NCBI GenBank assembly: GCA_018666155.1 | Contig: JABJAH010000011.1 | Span: 82,316 to 146,315, forward strand | DNA from: Rhodospirillaceae bacterium | Lineage (GTDB): Bacteria; Pseudomonadota; Alphaproteobacteria; Rhodospirillales; Rhodospirillaceae | Reading direction: 5' to 3' | Length of the DNA stretch: 64,000 nucleotides | Shown: positions 17,336-26,727 of the stretch, piece after piece | Position numbering within the stretch: the stretch's first letter is position 1 | Layout: every line of letters starts with the position of its first letter | The notes under the pieces: generated by a model | What the model was told of the DNA's origin: nothing | The model's input: only the letters and a program-made list of their open reading frames with translations | Database searches by the model: none | Made by a program: the position numbers and the translations under genes

Positions 17336-18676
17336 GTGTCCGACGAGTCCCTTAACGTACTGAACGATCTTATTGCCAAAGCCAAGACAGCCGGGGCGGA
17401 TGCCGCGGATGCCATTTTGGCCGATGGGGAATCGACTTCCGTGACCTATCGCCTCGGTGAACTTGAACAACTTGAACATTCTGAAGGGGGCGACATCGGC
17501 TTGCGGGTCTTGGTCGGCAAAAAACAGGCGATCGTATCCTCCTCCGATCGATCCCCGGAAGCGCTGTCGGAATTGGTCGACCGTGCCGTCGCCATGGCTA
17601 AAACCGTGCTCGACGATGATCTGCTCGGCCTCGCAGACCCTGACCAGTTGGCAACGAACCTACCTGACCTCGACATGTGCGATCCGGATGACATTACAAC
17701 GGAAACCCTGATTGAGGCGGCTCGCACCTGTGAAGACGCCGCCCGCGCCGTTAAAGGCGTCACCAATTCAGAGGGCGCCCAGGCGAACTGGGGGCGCTCC
17801 CGCGTCGCCATCGCAGCAAGCAATGGGTTTCAGCGCGCCTATGAGAGCACCGGTGGATCGTTCTCTGCGTCCGTTCTGGCTGGGGACGTGGAAACGGGCA
17901 TGGAGACTGACTACGAGTACACCTCGGCTGTCTACGCCAAAGACTTTAAGTCGCCCGAAGAGGTCGGTCGGACCGCGGGGGACCGTGCCGTGCGCAAACT
18001 GGGCGCCCGCAAAGTTAAGAGCGGCAAATTCCCGGTGGTGTTTGAATCAAGAGCCGCACGAGGCTTAGTCAGCCACTTCCTTGGGGCCATAAATGGCAGC
18101 GCCGTCGCGCGTGGCACCACGTTCCTCAAAGACAGCATGGACAGCGCAGTCTTCAATGACAGCATCACCATAGTCGAAGACCCGCATCGGGCTCGCGGCA
18201 TGCGCTCCAAGCCGTGCGATGCGGAAGGCCTGGCCAACACAAGCCGCAACCTTATCGATGCTGGCGTTCTAACAACTTGGATACTGGACTTGAGATCCGC
18301 CCGGAAGCTGGGGCTCACGCCGACAGGACATGCCAGCCGAGGGCCATCGTCTCCACCTTCACCGTCCGTCACCAACGTCAATGTCGTTGCGGGCGATCAG
18401 ACGCCTGAGGAGCTGATCGGCGAAATCGAGAACGGGCTCTACGTCACCGATGCTTTTGGCCAAGGGGTCAACGGCGTGACGGGCGATTACAGCCGCGGCG
18501 TCGGCGGTTTCTGGATCGAGAATGGTGAATTGGTTTACCCGGTGAATGAAATCACTATCGCCAGTAACTTGAAGGACATGTTCCTGACAATCACAGCCGC
18601 AAACGATTTAGAACTGAGCCGCGGCATCGATAGCCCAACCGTGCGCATCGACGGCATGAGTGTCGCTGGCAGCTAA
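17336..18676 (+). CDS. pmbA: TldE/PmbA-family metalloprotease subunit
   Basis: A 446-residue protein from the GTG at 17336, chosen because GGAG lies 7 nt upstream; a longer frame from 17303 would overlap ubiD. It follows the TldE/PmbA pattern: AKTAGADAADAILADGESTSVTYRLGELEQLEHSEGGDIGLRV at the N-terminus, cut here into its segments, and ARGLVSHFLGAINGSAVARGTTFL, FGQGVNGVTGDYSRGVGGFWIENGE at the C-terminus. It lacks the HExxxH zinc motif that marks TldD, as expected for the TldE half of the heterodimeric peptidase involved in antitoxin/microcin processing. No TldD gene is in the window. It is probably co-transcribed with ubiD. Confidence 0.9.
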   Translation: MSDESLNVLNDLIAKAKTAGADAADAILADGESTSVTYRLGELEQLEHSEGGDIGLRVLVGKKQAIVSSSDRSPEALSELVDRAVAMAKTVLDDDLLGLADPDQLATNLPDLDMCDPDDITTETLIEAARTCEDAARAVKGVTNSEGAQANWGRSRVAIAASNGFQRAYESTGGSFSASVLAGDVETGMETDYEYTSAVYAKDFKSPEEVGRTAGDRAVRKLGARKVKSGKFPVVFESRAARGLVSHFLGAINGSAVARGTTFLKDSMDSAVFNDSITIVEDPHRARGMRSKPCDAEGLANTSRNLIDAGVLTTWILDLRSARKLGLTPTGHASRGPSSPPSPSVTNVNVVAGDQTPEELIGEIENGLYVTDAFGQGVNGVTGDYSRGVGGFWIENGELVYPVNEITIASNLKDMFLTITAANDLELSRGIDSPTVRIDGMSVAGS

Positions 18677-18744
18677 ACAGAGACTGCAAAGCAGACGGGC
18701 TCGTGGTCAACGGCGATGTGAACTAGTCGCCAGGTCAAGATGCC

Positions 18745-19104
18745 TCAATCACCAGTCATGTCGTTCATACCGCCCATGGATTTTTCGACACCCTTCTTTT
18801 GACTCTCCATGGCTTTGGCAGCCTCGTCGGCCATCTTTTTCATACTTTCTATGACGTCGTTTCTCGCCGCGTCGACTTCGGTATTCATTCTAATTTGCTT
18901 CGGCGTCGATTGATTACTCCGCCGCACCGGTGACGCCGTAGCGACAGCAGGTGCATCCTTAACGACCTCACGAGAGTCCTCAGCCCCGGCGTCGACCGCA
19001 CCGTCGACCTCAGCATCGTTGCTCGTGCTCAGGCCGTATACCAGTGCGGCCAATAGTGCCGCCCCAACGATAACAACCCAAGTTGACCCTTTGCTCTCAG
19101 CCAT
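18745..19104 (-). CDS. Small single-pass membrane protein of unknown function
   Basis: A 119-residue protein. One transmembrane helix lies near residues 8-26 (TWVVIVGAALLAALVYGL). An acidic, Ala/Val-rich linker follows, then an amphipathic Lys/Glu/Met-rich helix (VIESMKKMADEAAKAMESQKKG), ending in a Gly/Met-rich tail. No family is recognised. It lies alone on the minus strand between pmbA and the DUF374/lpxK pair. Coding is supported by regular codon use and the membrane helix. The Shine-Dalgarno is weak. Confidence 0.65.
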   Translation of the reverse strand: MAESKGSTWVVIVGAALLAALVYGLSTSNDAEVDGAVDAGAEDSREVVKDAPAVATASPVRRSNQSTPKQIRMNTEVDAARNDVIESMKKMADEAAKAMESQKKGVEKSMGGMNDMTGD

Positions 19105-19187
19105 AACCGTCGCCCCTATGGTTCATCAAATCACACGCGACCCGAAACATCGCGATCACGCACGGGTATCAATTTAAGACTTTAAAC

Positions 19188-19193
19188 TATAAT
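19188..19193 (+). promoter_or_regulatory. Consensus -10 element (TATAAT) upstream of the DUF374/lpxK genes
   Basis: A perfect TATAAT lies 45 nt before the DUF374 start in an A+T-rich patch. The -35 region is poor (GTATCA or GGTATC at 16-17 nt). A 6-bp inverted repeat CCTAAG/CTTAGG (19196-19201 and 19218-19223) lies just downstream and touches the AGGAG Shine-Dalgarno at 19221-19225. Confidence 0.4.
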
Positions 19194-19238
19194 GACCTAA
19201 GATATGTTCGACACGTCCTTAGGAGCGGTATCGCTGTC

Positions 19239-19964
19239 ATGAAACGCCTGCGCAAGGCTCTGTTTCGTAATCCTGCCGTGCAGAGCGTTCTTGGCGCTCT
19301 TGCCGCCAGCTATGTCTGGTTGGTTCGGGTGACAAGTCGCTGGGTTGATGAAAACCGGGACGCGACGGTCGACGCCTGGGCTGGATCTGAGCCAGTGATT
19401 ATCGCGTTTTGGCATAACCGCCTCTTCCTCATGCCCTATTGCTGGCCCTCTCAAGAACCGTTTCACATGCTGATTTCGTCTCACGCAGACGGACGTCTCA
19501 TTTCTAAAACCGTGTCGTGGTTCAATATTTCTACGGTGACAGGCTCAAGTTCCAAAGGCGGGACTCAGGCCACTCGGGAACTTGTCCGGCTTCTTAAAGC
19601 GGGAACAAGCGTCGGAATCACACCTGATGGACCGCGCGGGCCGCGCATGCGGGCGGGAGACGGTGCGATAGCTCTGGCCAAATTATCCGGTGCGACAATT
19701 GTGCCCGCCGCCGTTGCAACGGGCGGACGGCGGCTCTTATCAACATGGGACAAACTCATTGTCCCGCTCCCTTTTACTCGGGGTGCTCGGGTCTGGGGAA
19801 CGCCCATCACCGTGCCCAAAGACTGCACTTCCGAAAATCTCGCCCAGCTGCGAGATACGCTCGAAGACTCACTGATTGCCGTGAGCAATCGGGCAGATGC
19901 ATTGGTTGGGCAAACGACAATCCCACCGGCTGACGCGGGTGAAGGTCATCATGCGCGCGCCTGA
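19239..19964 (+). CDS. Lysophospholipid acyltransferase family protein (DUF374)
   Basis: A 241-residue membrane-associated acyltransferase. FWHNRLFLMPY near 62-72 stands where the HX4D motif is expected, and GITPDGPRGPRMRAGDGAIALAKLSGA gives the GPRG substrate block. A hydrophobic segment lies near residues 14-32. In alphaproteobacteria this gene typically precedes waaA and lpxK in lipid A/Kdo loci; here it overlaps lpxK directly by 14 nt, and waaA is absent. It probably acylates a lipid A precursor or phospholipid; the acceptor is not certain. Confidence 0.87.
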   Translation: MKRLRKALFRNPAVQSVLGALAASYVWLVRVTSRWVDENRDATVDAWAGSEPVIIAFWHNRLFLMPYCWPSQEPFHMLISSHADGRLISKTVSWFNISTVTGSSSKGGTQATRELVRLLKAGTSVGITPDGPRGPRMRAGDGAIALAKLSGATIVPAAVATGGRRLLSTWDKLIVPLPFTRGARVWGTPITVPKDCTSENLAQLRDTLEDSLIAVSNRADALVGQTTIPPADAGEGHHARA

Positions 19965-20925
19965 TTTTTGGAAAACGGAAGGGCCGCTAGTTAAAGCCCT
20001 CACCCCATTCGGAAAGCTTTACGGGGCCGTTACGGCTTGGCGGCTCAAACATGCCGCGGCTGACAGTATATCGGTGCCAGTGATTTCTGTCGGCAACCTC
20101 ACCGTCGGCGGCACAGGCAAGACGCCGGTTGTGCGGGATCTAGTAAAACGCCTCAAAGACCATGGCCATCGCCCAGCGGTAGTGTTGCGCGGGTATGGTG
20201 GACGTATCAAAGGCCCGCTCCGGGTCGACACTGAGGTCCATGCCGCACTAGACGTAGGCGACGAGGCCTTGCTCCACGCGCGAGACGGCGCAACGTGGGT
20301 CGCGCGCAGACGCGCCGAGGGTGCCAAGGCGGCTGTGTCAGATGGCGCGACTGTTGTCGTGCTCGATGATGCCCACCAACACACCAGCCTGAAGAAGGAT
20401 TACGCCCTTCTCGTTGTCGATGGCGTCGTGGGTTTCGGGAATCATCGCATTCTTCCCGCCGGGCCTTTGCGTGAAGATGTTCGGGCCGGATTGGCGCGGG
20501 CTGACGGTGTCATCGTTTTAGGGAGAGATGAAACAGACTTGGCCAACCGTTTGCCAGGCACCCTAGCGCTCGCGGCTGGCACGCTCGAGGCCGAAGCTGA
20601 ATCGGTTCATCTTCATGGCCGCAAGGTTGTTGCCTTTGCCGGACTCGGCCGTCCACAAAAATTCTTCGACACACTGGCCGATCTAGGAGCTGTCGTAGTG
20701 GCGACGCACCCTTTCGATGATCATCACCTATACAAGCCCGCAGACATTCAAACGATTTTAGATGAAGCCTTCGGGCTTGATGCCTTGCCCGTTACCACTG
20801 AGAAAGACGCCATGCGGTTAACACTGGACCAACGTCAACAGGTTAACGTACTGCGCGTGGCCGTCCGCTATAAAAACCCAGCCATCATCGATAATTTATT
20901 GCGGGATGTCTTGTCCAGCCGGTAG
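19951..20925 (+). CDS. lpxK: Tetraacyldisaccharide 4'-kinase LpxK
   Basis: A 324-residue kinase that phosphorylates the 4' position of the lipid A disaccharide at the inner membrane. The start at 19951 (MRAPDFW) is chosen by family length; the frame extends to 19897. The P-loop SVGNLTVGGTGKTPVV lies near 43-58, with LRGYGG following. The late ATHPFDDHHLYKPAD segment carries the catalytic Asp/His pair, and PVTTEKDAMRL follows. It overlaps the DUF374 gene by 14 nt at its 5' end and the convergent M23 peptidase gene by 30 nt at its 3' end. Confidence 0.95.
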   Translation: MRAPDFWKTEGPLVKALTPFGKLYGAVTAWRLKHAAADSISVPVISVGNLTVGGTGKTPVVRDLVKRLKDHGHRPAVVLRGYGGRIKGPLRVDTEVHAALDVGDEALLHARDGATWVARRRAEGAKAAVSDGATVVVLDDAHQHTSLKKDYALLVVDGVVGFGNHRILPAGPLREDVRAGLARADGVIVLGRDETDLANRLPGTLALAAGTLEAEAESVHLHGRKVVAFAGLGRPQKFFDTLADLGAVVVATHPFDDHHLYKPADIQTILDEAFGLDALPVTTEKDAMRLTLDQRQQVNVLRVAVRYKNPAIIDNLLRDVLSSR

Positions 20926-21726
20926 AGCCGACATGACGGTTTGAGGGTCCAGCTTGGCGCCGTACCAGGAAATTCCAAAGTGGAGGTGAGGCCCATTGGT
21001 GCGGCCAGTCATTCCAATCGCACCGATCTGCTCGCCTTGTCGTATCCGCTGACCTTGTGCGACGGCAATTTCACTCATGTGGATATAAACAGAATCAAGT
21101 CCGAACCCATGATCGATCATCACTGTCTTGCCGGTGAGTATCATGCCGTCGTGAACCAAACTCACGACACCATCAGCTGTCGCTAAGACTGGGGTACCCG
21201 TCGGCGCAGCGATATCGAGGCCGGAATGAGGGGAGCGCGGCCGCCCGTTGAGAATACGTTGGCTGCCGAAGACACCTGAGATTCGCCCTTGGGCGGGCTG
21301 CAAAAACCCAGTCTCAAAAAATGGCACCGGCTCGGTGCGGTTGCGAGCGGCGACAATCATGCCACCCTCAGCGCGAATACGTTTTACGGTTTCGGGATTA
21401 GGCGTCACCGTATTCTGCGGCAATCCATCAACGCGTTCGATGAGCCAGTCGCGGGGGCCTACGGAAACAACTTGGGTCGTTTCCACACCATCGCTGGTGC
21501 GCATAGCCAATGTGGCAGAGGTTTTGGCGTCCCGGTCCAATCCAAAGACGAAGCGACCAGTATTCGATACTGAAACTGCACGGCCATCGATCGTAACGCT
21601 TGTTCCTGGCGCGACAGACCCGACAACAATCCCGCCCTGCTCAAGACGTCCGCGCAACGCTATAGGATCAGCAACGGCGGATGTGATGCACAGATACAAT
21701 CCAACGCAGGCAACGAGAAAACGCAT
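20896..21726 (-). CDS. M23 (LytM-type) peptidase, exported
   Basis: A 276-residue periplasmic zinc endopeptidase. A signal peptide covers about residues 1-19 (cleavage after AVA). An all-beta domain follows, then the M23 domain with H167-S-G-L-D171 and H247-L-H249-F-G, the full zinc-ligand set, so it should be an active peptidoglycan hydrolase. The ATG at 21726 is used because GGGAG lies 9 nt upstream; it overlaps the xseA stop as TGATG. The last 30 nt are antisense to the end of lpxK. Confidence 0.93.
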   Translation of the reverse strand: MRFLVACVGLYLCITSAVADPIALRGRLEQGGIVVGSVAPGTSVTIDGRAVSVSNTGRFVFGLDRDAKTSATLAMRTSDGVETTQVVSVGPRDWLIERVDGLPQNTVTPNPETVKRIRAEGGMIVAARNRTEPVPFFETGFLQPAQGRISGVFGSQRILNGRPRSPHSGLDIAAPTGTPVLATADGVVSLVHDGMILTGKTVMIDHGFGLDSVYIHMSEIAVAQGQRIRQGEQIGAIGMTGRTNGPHLHFGISWYGAKLDPQTVMSALPAGQDIPQ

Positions 21727-23177
21727 CAAAGAAAACTCCCTTGTCGACCGTCCGGCTTACCGCCGGTCTTCGATTTAGGTTTAGGAGCGGACTTTGGAGA
21801 TTCCGTGGCGGTAGGCCGGGATTCTCCCTCGCCAACCGTAACGCCAACAGCGCCATCACTGAACTCAACCTGCCAAGGCGCTCCGGCTGACGCGCCTGCG
21901 GCTACGGTAATGGGGGTGCCGTTTCGATCTTTGACCAAGGCGTAGCCGCGTTCGAGGACTCGCTTGGGCGACACAGACTCAAGCCGTGTCCCTAAACCGT
22001 CCAGGCGCTCACCGGTGCGATCCGTTGATCGCCGAAGGGCAGTGCTGAGTCGGTCCGACCAATCGGATATCAGGTCATCGTAACGCGTAACGTCGCGGAC
22101 GAGATGGGTCGGTTTGAGACCGGCCGCAATGACCGACAGGTCCTGGCCTTTCGCGGCTAGAAGGCGGGCGGGACCGGTTCCCAACCGCTCGGACAAGCCA
22201 TCAAGATCCTGCTGTTTTTGCTCGACCACTTGGGTCAGGTTAGGCAACCCACGTGCCAGGCCAGCGACCTGCAAGGTGTTTTCCGACAACAAGCGATTGA
22301 CTGCCTGGCCAAGACGCACGCCGCTCTCTTGCACCTGAGAGATCAACTCTAACCGCACGGGCACAGCAATTTCAGCGGCAGCAGTGGGCGTCGGTGCGCG
22401 ACGATCAGAAGCGAAATCGATCAGTGTGGTATCGGTCTCGTGACCGACCGCAGAGATCAGGGGGATTCGAGAGTCAGCGGCGGCACGAACAACGACTTCT
22501 TCATTAAAGGCCCACAAATCTTCTAACGACCCGCCGCCGCGCGCGACGATCAGCAAATCAGGCCGCGGGATGGCGCCGCCGTCAGGTAGCGCATTGAAAC
22601 CGTTAATCGCCGCCGCGATCTCAGAGGCTGAACCTTCGCCCTGGACCCTTACGGGCCATAAAAGCACGCGACGGGGGAAGCGATCTTGGAGTCGATGCAA
22701 AATATCCCGAATTACGGCTCCGGTGGGCGAGGTAACCACACCAATGACTTCTGGTAGTCGCGGCAGAGCTTGTTTGCGATCTTCGGCGAACAAACCTTCG
22801 GCCGCCAACGCCTTGCGACGTTCTTCGAGCAACTTAAGAAGCGCGCCCTCGCCTGCCAGCTCAAAACTCTCAATGATGATTTGGTAGGAGGATCTGCCGG
22901 GATAAGTGGTCAGCCGGCCCGAGGCGATGACTTCCATCCCTTCTTCAGGGCGATGGGCGAGCTTCGCCATACTGCCGCGCCAGATTATCGCGTCAATAAC
23001 GGCGGACTCATCTTTGAGCCGCATATAACAATGACCAGAGGCGGCGACCTTGGGCTGAGAAATTTCACCGCGAATACGGACGTAGCCGAAAGCATCCTCA
23101 ACCGTTCGCTTGAGGGCGTTGGACACCTCGGAGACGGTGAACTCAGGAACATTCATGGGCGGCAATCGATCAGCCAT
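21726..23177 (-). CDS. xseA: Exodeoxyribonuclease VII large subunit
   Basis: A 483-residue nuclease subunit that degrades single-stranded DNA with XseB. The N-terminal OB fold (FTVSEVSNALKRTVEDAFGYVRIRGEIS, in two parts) is followed by the catalytic core with VVTSPTGAVIRDILHRLQDRFPR, GGGSLEDLWAFNEE and SAVGHETDTTLIDFASDRRAPTPTAAAE. The later coiled-coil region and the C-terminal LERGYALVKD segment are present, with a Pro/Lys/Ser-rich tail. Length and motif order are normal. It is translationally coupled to the M23 peptidase and preceded by a small membrane protein gene 22 nt upstream. Confidence 0.95.
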   Translation of the reverse strand: MADRLPPMNVPEFTVSEVSNALKRTVEDAFGYVRIRGEISQPKVAASGHCYMRLKDESAVIDAIIWRGSMAKLAHRPEEGMEVIASGRLTTYPGRSSYQIIIESFELAGEGALLKLLEERRKALAAEGLFAEDRKQALPRLPEVIGVVTSPTGAVIRDILHRLQDRFPRRVLLWPVRVQGEGSASEIAAAINGFNALPDGGAIPRPDLLIVARGGGSLEDLWAFNEEVVVRAAADSRIPLISAVGHETDTTLIDFASDRRAPTPTAAAEIAVPVRLELISQVQESGVRLGQAVNRLLSENTLQVAGLARGLPNLTQVVEQKQQDLDGLSERLGTGPARLLAAKGQDLSVIAAGLKPTHLVRDVTRYDDLISDWSDRLSTALRRSTDRTGERLDGLGTRLESVSPKRVLERGYALVKDRNGTPITVAAGASAGAPWQVEFSDGAVGVTVGEGESRPTATESPKSAPKPKSKTGGKPDGRQGSFL

Positions 23178-23199
23178 AACGAAATGGGCCTACGCTTAG

Positions 23200-23649
23200 C
23201 TAATCTTTGTAAACATAAACAACGAGGGTGGCCGAGCGAATACGACCCTCCTCATTTCCACCGTCCAGATCACCAATGTAGGCATCAACGCGTTGATGGT
23301 GGCGCTTAATTTGGTGCAATTTCTCGATCGCATCTTTACGCAAATTACCGATTTCACCGTGCTCAGTAGTGACGCGGGCACTATCGACTCCCCCCGGCCC
23401 ACCATCAACAAACTCAATGGTGACGTGGGTGCCTTCTCTACACTTAGCAATCGCTTCCTGACGGGAAGAATGATCATCGTTCAATTGGGTCTCACCAACC
23501 ACCGGCCAGACCAGCTCTTCAATAGTGTCGCCATGGGGTGGCGCTAGGGCCTCGGACAGAACACTCTCGTTCTCTTCACGGTGACGCAACCAAGCGCGCG
23601 CTATAAAAAACAGGGCAAGCAACGCGATAACCCATACGAGGAGGCTCAT
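23200..23649 (-). CDS. Membrane-anchored protein of unknown function
   Basis: A 149-residue protein with an N-terminal hydrophobic helix at residues 2-18 (LLVWVIALLALFFIARA) followed by a charged soluble domain. The domain has a beta-strand/Asp-Gly pattern (VTIEFVDGGPGGVDSARVTTEHGEIG, here in two parts) and ends in VVYVYKD. AAGGA lies 9 nt before the ATG. It is 22 nt upstream of xseA on the same strand and likely shares its transcript. No family recognised. Confidence 0.68.
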   Translation of the reverse strand: MSLLVWVIALLALFFIARAWLRHREENESVLSEALAPPHGDTIEELVWPVVGETQLNDDHSSRQEAIAKCREGTHVTIEFVDGGPGGVDSARVTTEHGEIGNLRKDAIEKLHQIKRHHQRVDAYIGDLDGGNEEGRIRSATLVVYVYKD

Positions 23650-23732
23650 GGTACTCGTTCCTTTTCGTGAGCTAAACCAATTCGGGATCGTTATCGCACA
23701 ATTCCGTCGCGGCGTCAGCGCCCGGTTGTGGG

Positions 23733-23760
23733 TTGGTGTTGCCTCTGGGCCAAGTATTGT
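23733..23760 (+). promoter_or_regulatory. Candidate sigma-70-type promoter upstream of purD
   Basis: TTGGTG at 23733-23738 and TATTGT at 23755-23760 are separated by 16 nt, about 100 nt upstream of the purD start. Both hexamers match the consensus at four positions. This is pattern reading only. Confidence 0.28.
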
Positions 23761-23859
23761 ACATGCCTAAAAATGCGAAGCGCCCACAGCCCAGCATTCT
23801 TGTGTTAAAAGGCCCGCAGCGCCAAACACGTGCAACAGCAAAAGCCGGAGAACGTTTTC

Positions 23860-25149
23860 ATGAAGGTATTGGTAGTCGGTGGTGGTGGCCGAGAGCATGC
23901 TCTTTGCTGGTCGATCGCAGCCTCCCCCTTGTGCGACAAGCTTTATTGCGCCCCAGGCAACGCCGGAATCGCCCGCGAGGCTGAGTGTGTTCCTATTGGC
24001 GCAGAAAATATCGAAGGCCTGGTCGCGTTTGCCAGCGACAACGCTATTGATTTCGTCGTGGTCGGACCGGAAGCACCGTTGGTGATGGGCCTTGCCGACG
24101 AACTACGGACCGCCGGTATAAAGACATTTGGACCAAGTGCTGCGGCGGCGCAAATCGAAGGCTCCAAGGCGTATATGAAGGACCTGCTGACCAAAAGTGG
24201 CGTTCCGACAGCAGCCTACGGGCGGTTCACCGACATCGCCGCCGCCAAAGCCTACATCACTGAACAAGGCGCACCGATTGTCGTTAAGACGGACGGCCTC
24301 GCCGCAGGCAAAGGTGTCATTCTTTGCGATACCGTGGCCGAGGCTCATGCTGCGGTAGATTCCATGATGACCGACAAAACCTTTGGCGATGCAGGCAACG
24401 AGATTGTCATTGAGGAGTTTCTCGATGGCGAGGAAGCGAGCTTTTTCGCGCTGGTCGACGGGACTAATGCGCTGCCCCTCATCTCGGCACAGGATCACAA
24501 AGCAGTTGGCGATGGCGATACCGGCCCGAATACCGGTGGCATGGGAGCCTATTCGCCGGCACCCGTGATGACCGATGCTCTAACGGATGAGGTGATGGAG
24601 AAAATCATCGCCCCTACCGTGAAGACCATGGCCGATATGGGCACACCTTATGTCGGCGTCCTCTTTGCCGGGCTTATGATCTCGAAGGCTGGAATAAAGA
24701 TTCTTGAATATAACGTGCGCTTCGGTGACCCCGAATGTCAGGTTCTGATGCGGCGGCTAAAGTCTGACATCCTTCCCGCCCTTATTGCGGCGGCGGATGG
24801 CCAATTAGATCGTTTCAATCTGCGCTGGCATGACGACGCGGCAATGATCGTGGTCATGGCCGCCAACGGTTACCCCGGCGCCTACGAAAAGGGATCAGAA
24901 ATTAAGGGAGTCGATGCTGCCGAAAACCAAGACGAAGTCGTCGTCTTCCATGCGGGCACCAAAGCAGATGGCGACAAACTCACCGCGTCTGGTGGTCGCG
25001 TGCTCGGCGTGACGGCGATGGGTGCCTCTGTGACGGAAGCGCAGGCGAACGCCTACAAAGCCGTCGAAGCGGTTGAATGGCCGGGTGGGTTTTGTCGCCG
25101 CGACATCGGCTGGCGCGCGGTCGACCGGGAAACAAAGGCGTCACCATGA
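23860..25149 (+). CDS. purD: Phosphoribosylamine-glycine ligase (GARS)
   Basis: A 429-residue ATP-grasp enzyme of purine synthesis that joins glycine to phosphoribosylamine. The ATG at 23860 is used because GGAG lies about 10 nt upstream and the protein then starts with [14 protein letters not shown]. Diagnostic blocks follow: [72 protein letters not shown] and [11 protein letters not shown]. The length is normal. It is divergent from the xseA cluster, an arrangement common in alphaproteobacteria. Its stop region overlaps the next gene (ATGA). Confidence 0.96.
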   Translation: MKVLVVGGGGREHALCWSIAASPLCDKLYCAPGNAGIAREAECVPIGAENIEGLVAFASDNAIDFVVVGPEAPLVMGLADELRTAGIKTFGPSAAAAQIEGSKAYMKDLLTKSGVPTAAYGRFTDIAAAKAYITEQGAPIVVKTDGLAAGKGVILCDTVAEAHAAVDSMMTDKTFGDAGNEIVIEEFLDGEEASFFALVDGTNALPLISAQDHKAVGDGDTGPNTGGMGAYSPAPVMTDALTDEVMEKIIAPTVKTMADMGTPYVGVLFAGLMISKAGIKILEYNVRFGDPECQVLMRRLKSDILPALIAAADGQLDRFNLRWHDDAAMIVVMAANGYPGAYEKGSEIKGVDAAENQDEVVVFHAGTKADGDKLTASGGRVLGVTAMGASVTEAQANAYKAVEAVEWPGGFCRRDIGWRAVDRETKASP

Positions 25150-26237
25150 GCAAAAACGTGCATGACTTCTTTGCACCGACCTATGGCGACGCACGACAGA
25201 GATTTCTGGCTGCCGCCGCAAAGTCCGGCGCCGTCGTCACCAAACATATCCATCCGCTCAAAGGGCCGTCCGGCGAGGAATTGGCGCTGGATGTAGCTGC
25301 CTTTGGCCCTCTCGATGCTAAGAGAGTTTTTGTCACTATGTCTGCCACCCATGGGGGTGAAGGGTTCCTTGGCTCAGCGGCGCAGGTCGGCTGGCTGACG
25401 GAAGGGCGTTACAGGGACCTCCCAGATGACACCGCCGTTGTACTGATGCATGCGGTTAACCCGCACGGCTTCGCGTGGCTGCGACGGGTGACCGAGGGCA
25501 ATATCGACCTCAACCGTAACTTTCTTGATTACGCAGAGCCGGTCCCTGAAAAACCGGAATACGACAAACTGCATGCCGCGATCTGCCCCGACGATTGGAC
25601 GGAGAGCGCCCGCGCCTCAGCAGACAACATTCTTGATAAATATGCCGAGGAGCATGGTCAGAAAGTCCTCAACCGTGTCGTCATGGGCGGGCAGTTTAGC
25701 CGACCTGATGGCGTGTTTTACGGCGGCACGGCGCCGACCTGGTCGAGGACGACAATTCTCGCCGTGCTGGATGCCCATACTGCTGAAGCGGAACATATCG
25801 CCCTGATCGACTTCCATACCGGGCTCGGCCCACCGGGGCATGGTGAGTGCTACATCGTCGGCAATGAAGGCGATCCCGGGGTTGAGAAAGCAAACGACGT
25901 CTGGGGCACCGACGGCGTATCGGTCTTAGCCGCCAGCGGTTCACGCAGCGCCCACGACGGATACAACTTGACGGGCATCGCCCGCGAACTGGCGCCAGTG
26001 GCTTTTTACGGCAACACCCTAGAGTTCGGCACCCATCCCCTCGAAACAATTTATCGCGCGTTGCGGGCCGATAACTGGCTGCACGTGCATGGGGATTTGA
26101 ATTCTGATTTCGCCCGTTCGGTTAAAGCCGACCTCAAAGAAGCGTTCTGTCCGGATTCTTCTGAGTGGCGTGAAACGGTCTACCAGCGGTGCATGGAAGT
26201 ATGGCAGCGCGGGATGACTGGCCTCGCGAGCCTTTAA
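25146..26237 (+). CDS. DUF2817 / M14-like metallocarboxypeptidase family protein
   Basis: A 363-residue cytoplasmic protein from the ATG at 25146, which overlaps the purD stop by 4 nt; upstream in-frame codons lie inside purD. Putative zinc ligands appear in [13 protein letters not shown] (His, Glu) and [14 protein letters not shown] (His), and [16 protein letters not shown] supplies the Arg/Asn substrate-binding block of M14-type peptidases. This is the DUF2817 pattern, related to zinc carboxypeptidases and aspartoacylases. The substrate is unknown. Coupling to purD suggests co-expression rather than shared pathway. Confidence 0.85.
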   Translation: MSKNVHDFFAPTYGDARQRFLAAAAKSGAVVTKHIHPLKGPSGEELALDVAAFGPLDAKRVFVTMSATHGGEGFLGSAAQVGWLTEGRYRDLPDDTAVVLMHAVNPHGFAWLRRVTEGNIDLNRNFLDYAEPVPEKPEYDKLHAAICPDDWTESARASADNILDKYAEEHGQKVLNRVVMGGQFSRPDGVFYGGTAPTWSRTTILAVLDAHTAEAEHIALIDFHTGLGPPGHGECYIVGNEGDPGVEKANDVWGTDGVSVLAASGSRSAHDGYNLTGIARELAPVAFYGNTLEFGTHPLETIYRALRADNWLHVHGDLNSDFARSVKADLKEAFCPDSSEWRETVYQRCMEVWQRGMTGLASL

Positions 26238-26246
26238 GCGATGGCG

Positions 26247-26690
26247 CTATTTGCAGAGGGTTGAGAGATTCGACGAATCCTCGTCCATCTCCTCGAAGCC
26301 ACCGGCAAATTCGACAGCGGCGTAGTACTTCGGGTCTGTCTTGTCGGTAATCAACTTGAGTAACGCCTGGGACATCTCAGTCTTCCGCTCTCCTTCAAAG
26401 TCTGCAGGCGTTAAGGTGCGATCCCATAAATAGAACATGATCTCTTCATGCATTGTTGGAGCAACCCAACAGGCGTAGCGGGCGGTTGAATTCTCGCCGA
26501 TGACCAAGCGCACGGTCACAATCTCATAGCGAATGCCACGGCCGGTCTGAAACGGTGCCATGATCGGATCAAGTTGAATGTAGCGGCCAACGAACGCACG
26601 GGGCCGCAAATCTTCGTCCTGTGCCGACGCGGGGGCGACACCAGTGAATATAAATAAAAGCCCAATGACTGAAGCGAGAGTTTTGATCAT
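26247..26690 (-). CDS. Small exported protein, FliL-like pattern (uncertain)
   Basis: A 147-residue protein with a clear signal peptide (residues about 1-23, cleavage after ASA). The mature part has YIQLDPIMAPFQ, YEIVTVRLVIGE, HEEIMFYLWDRTLTPADFEG and LLKLITD. That spacing recalls the periplasmic domain of FliL proteins (a strand of LxP, a VxLxV strand, a helix, and an xLxxLxxxDxxG turn). FliL is normally anchored by an uncleaved helix, so this would be a divergent form. Two cysteines remain in the mature part. The family match is a visual inference. It lies between the DUF2817 gene (convergent) and tadA (same strand). Confidence 0.6.
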   Translation of the reverse strand: MIKTLASVIGLLFIFTGVAPASAQDEDLRPRAFVGRYIQLDPIMAPFQTGRGIRYEIVTVRLVIGENSTARYACWVAPTMHEEIMFYLWDRTLTPADFEGERKTEMSQALLKLITDKTDPKYYAAVEFAGGFEEMDEDSSNLSTLCK

Positions 26691-26727
26691 GCCGTTATCC
26701 TAACGGGCCTTCTCTTTCGTGCAAGCA

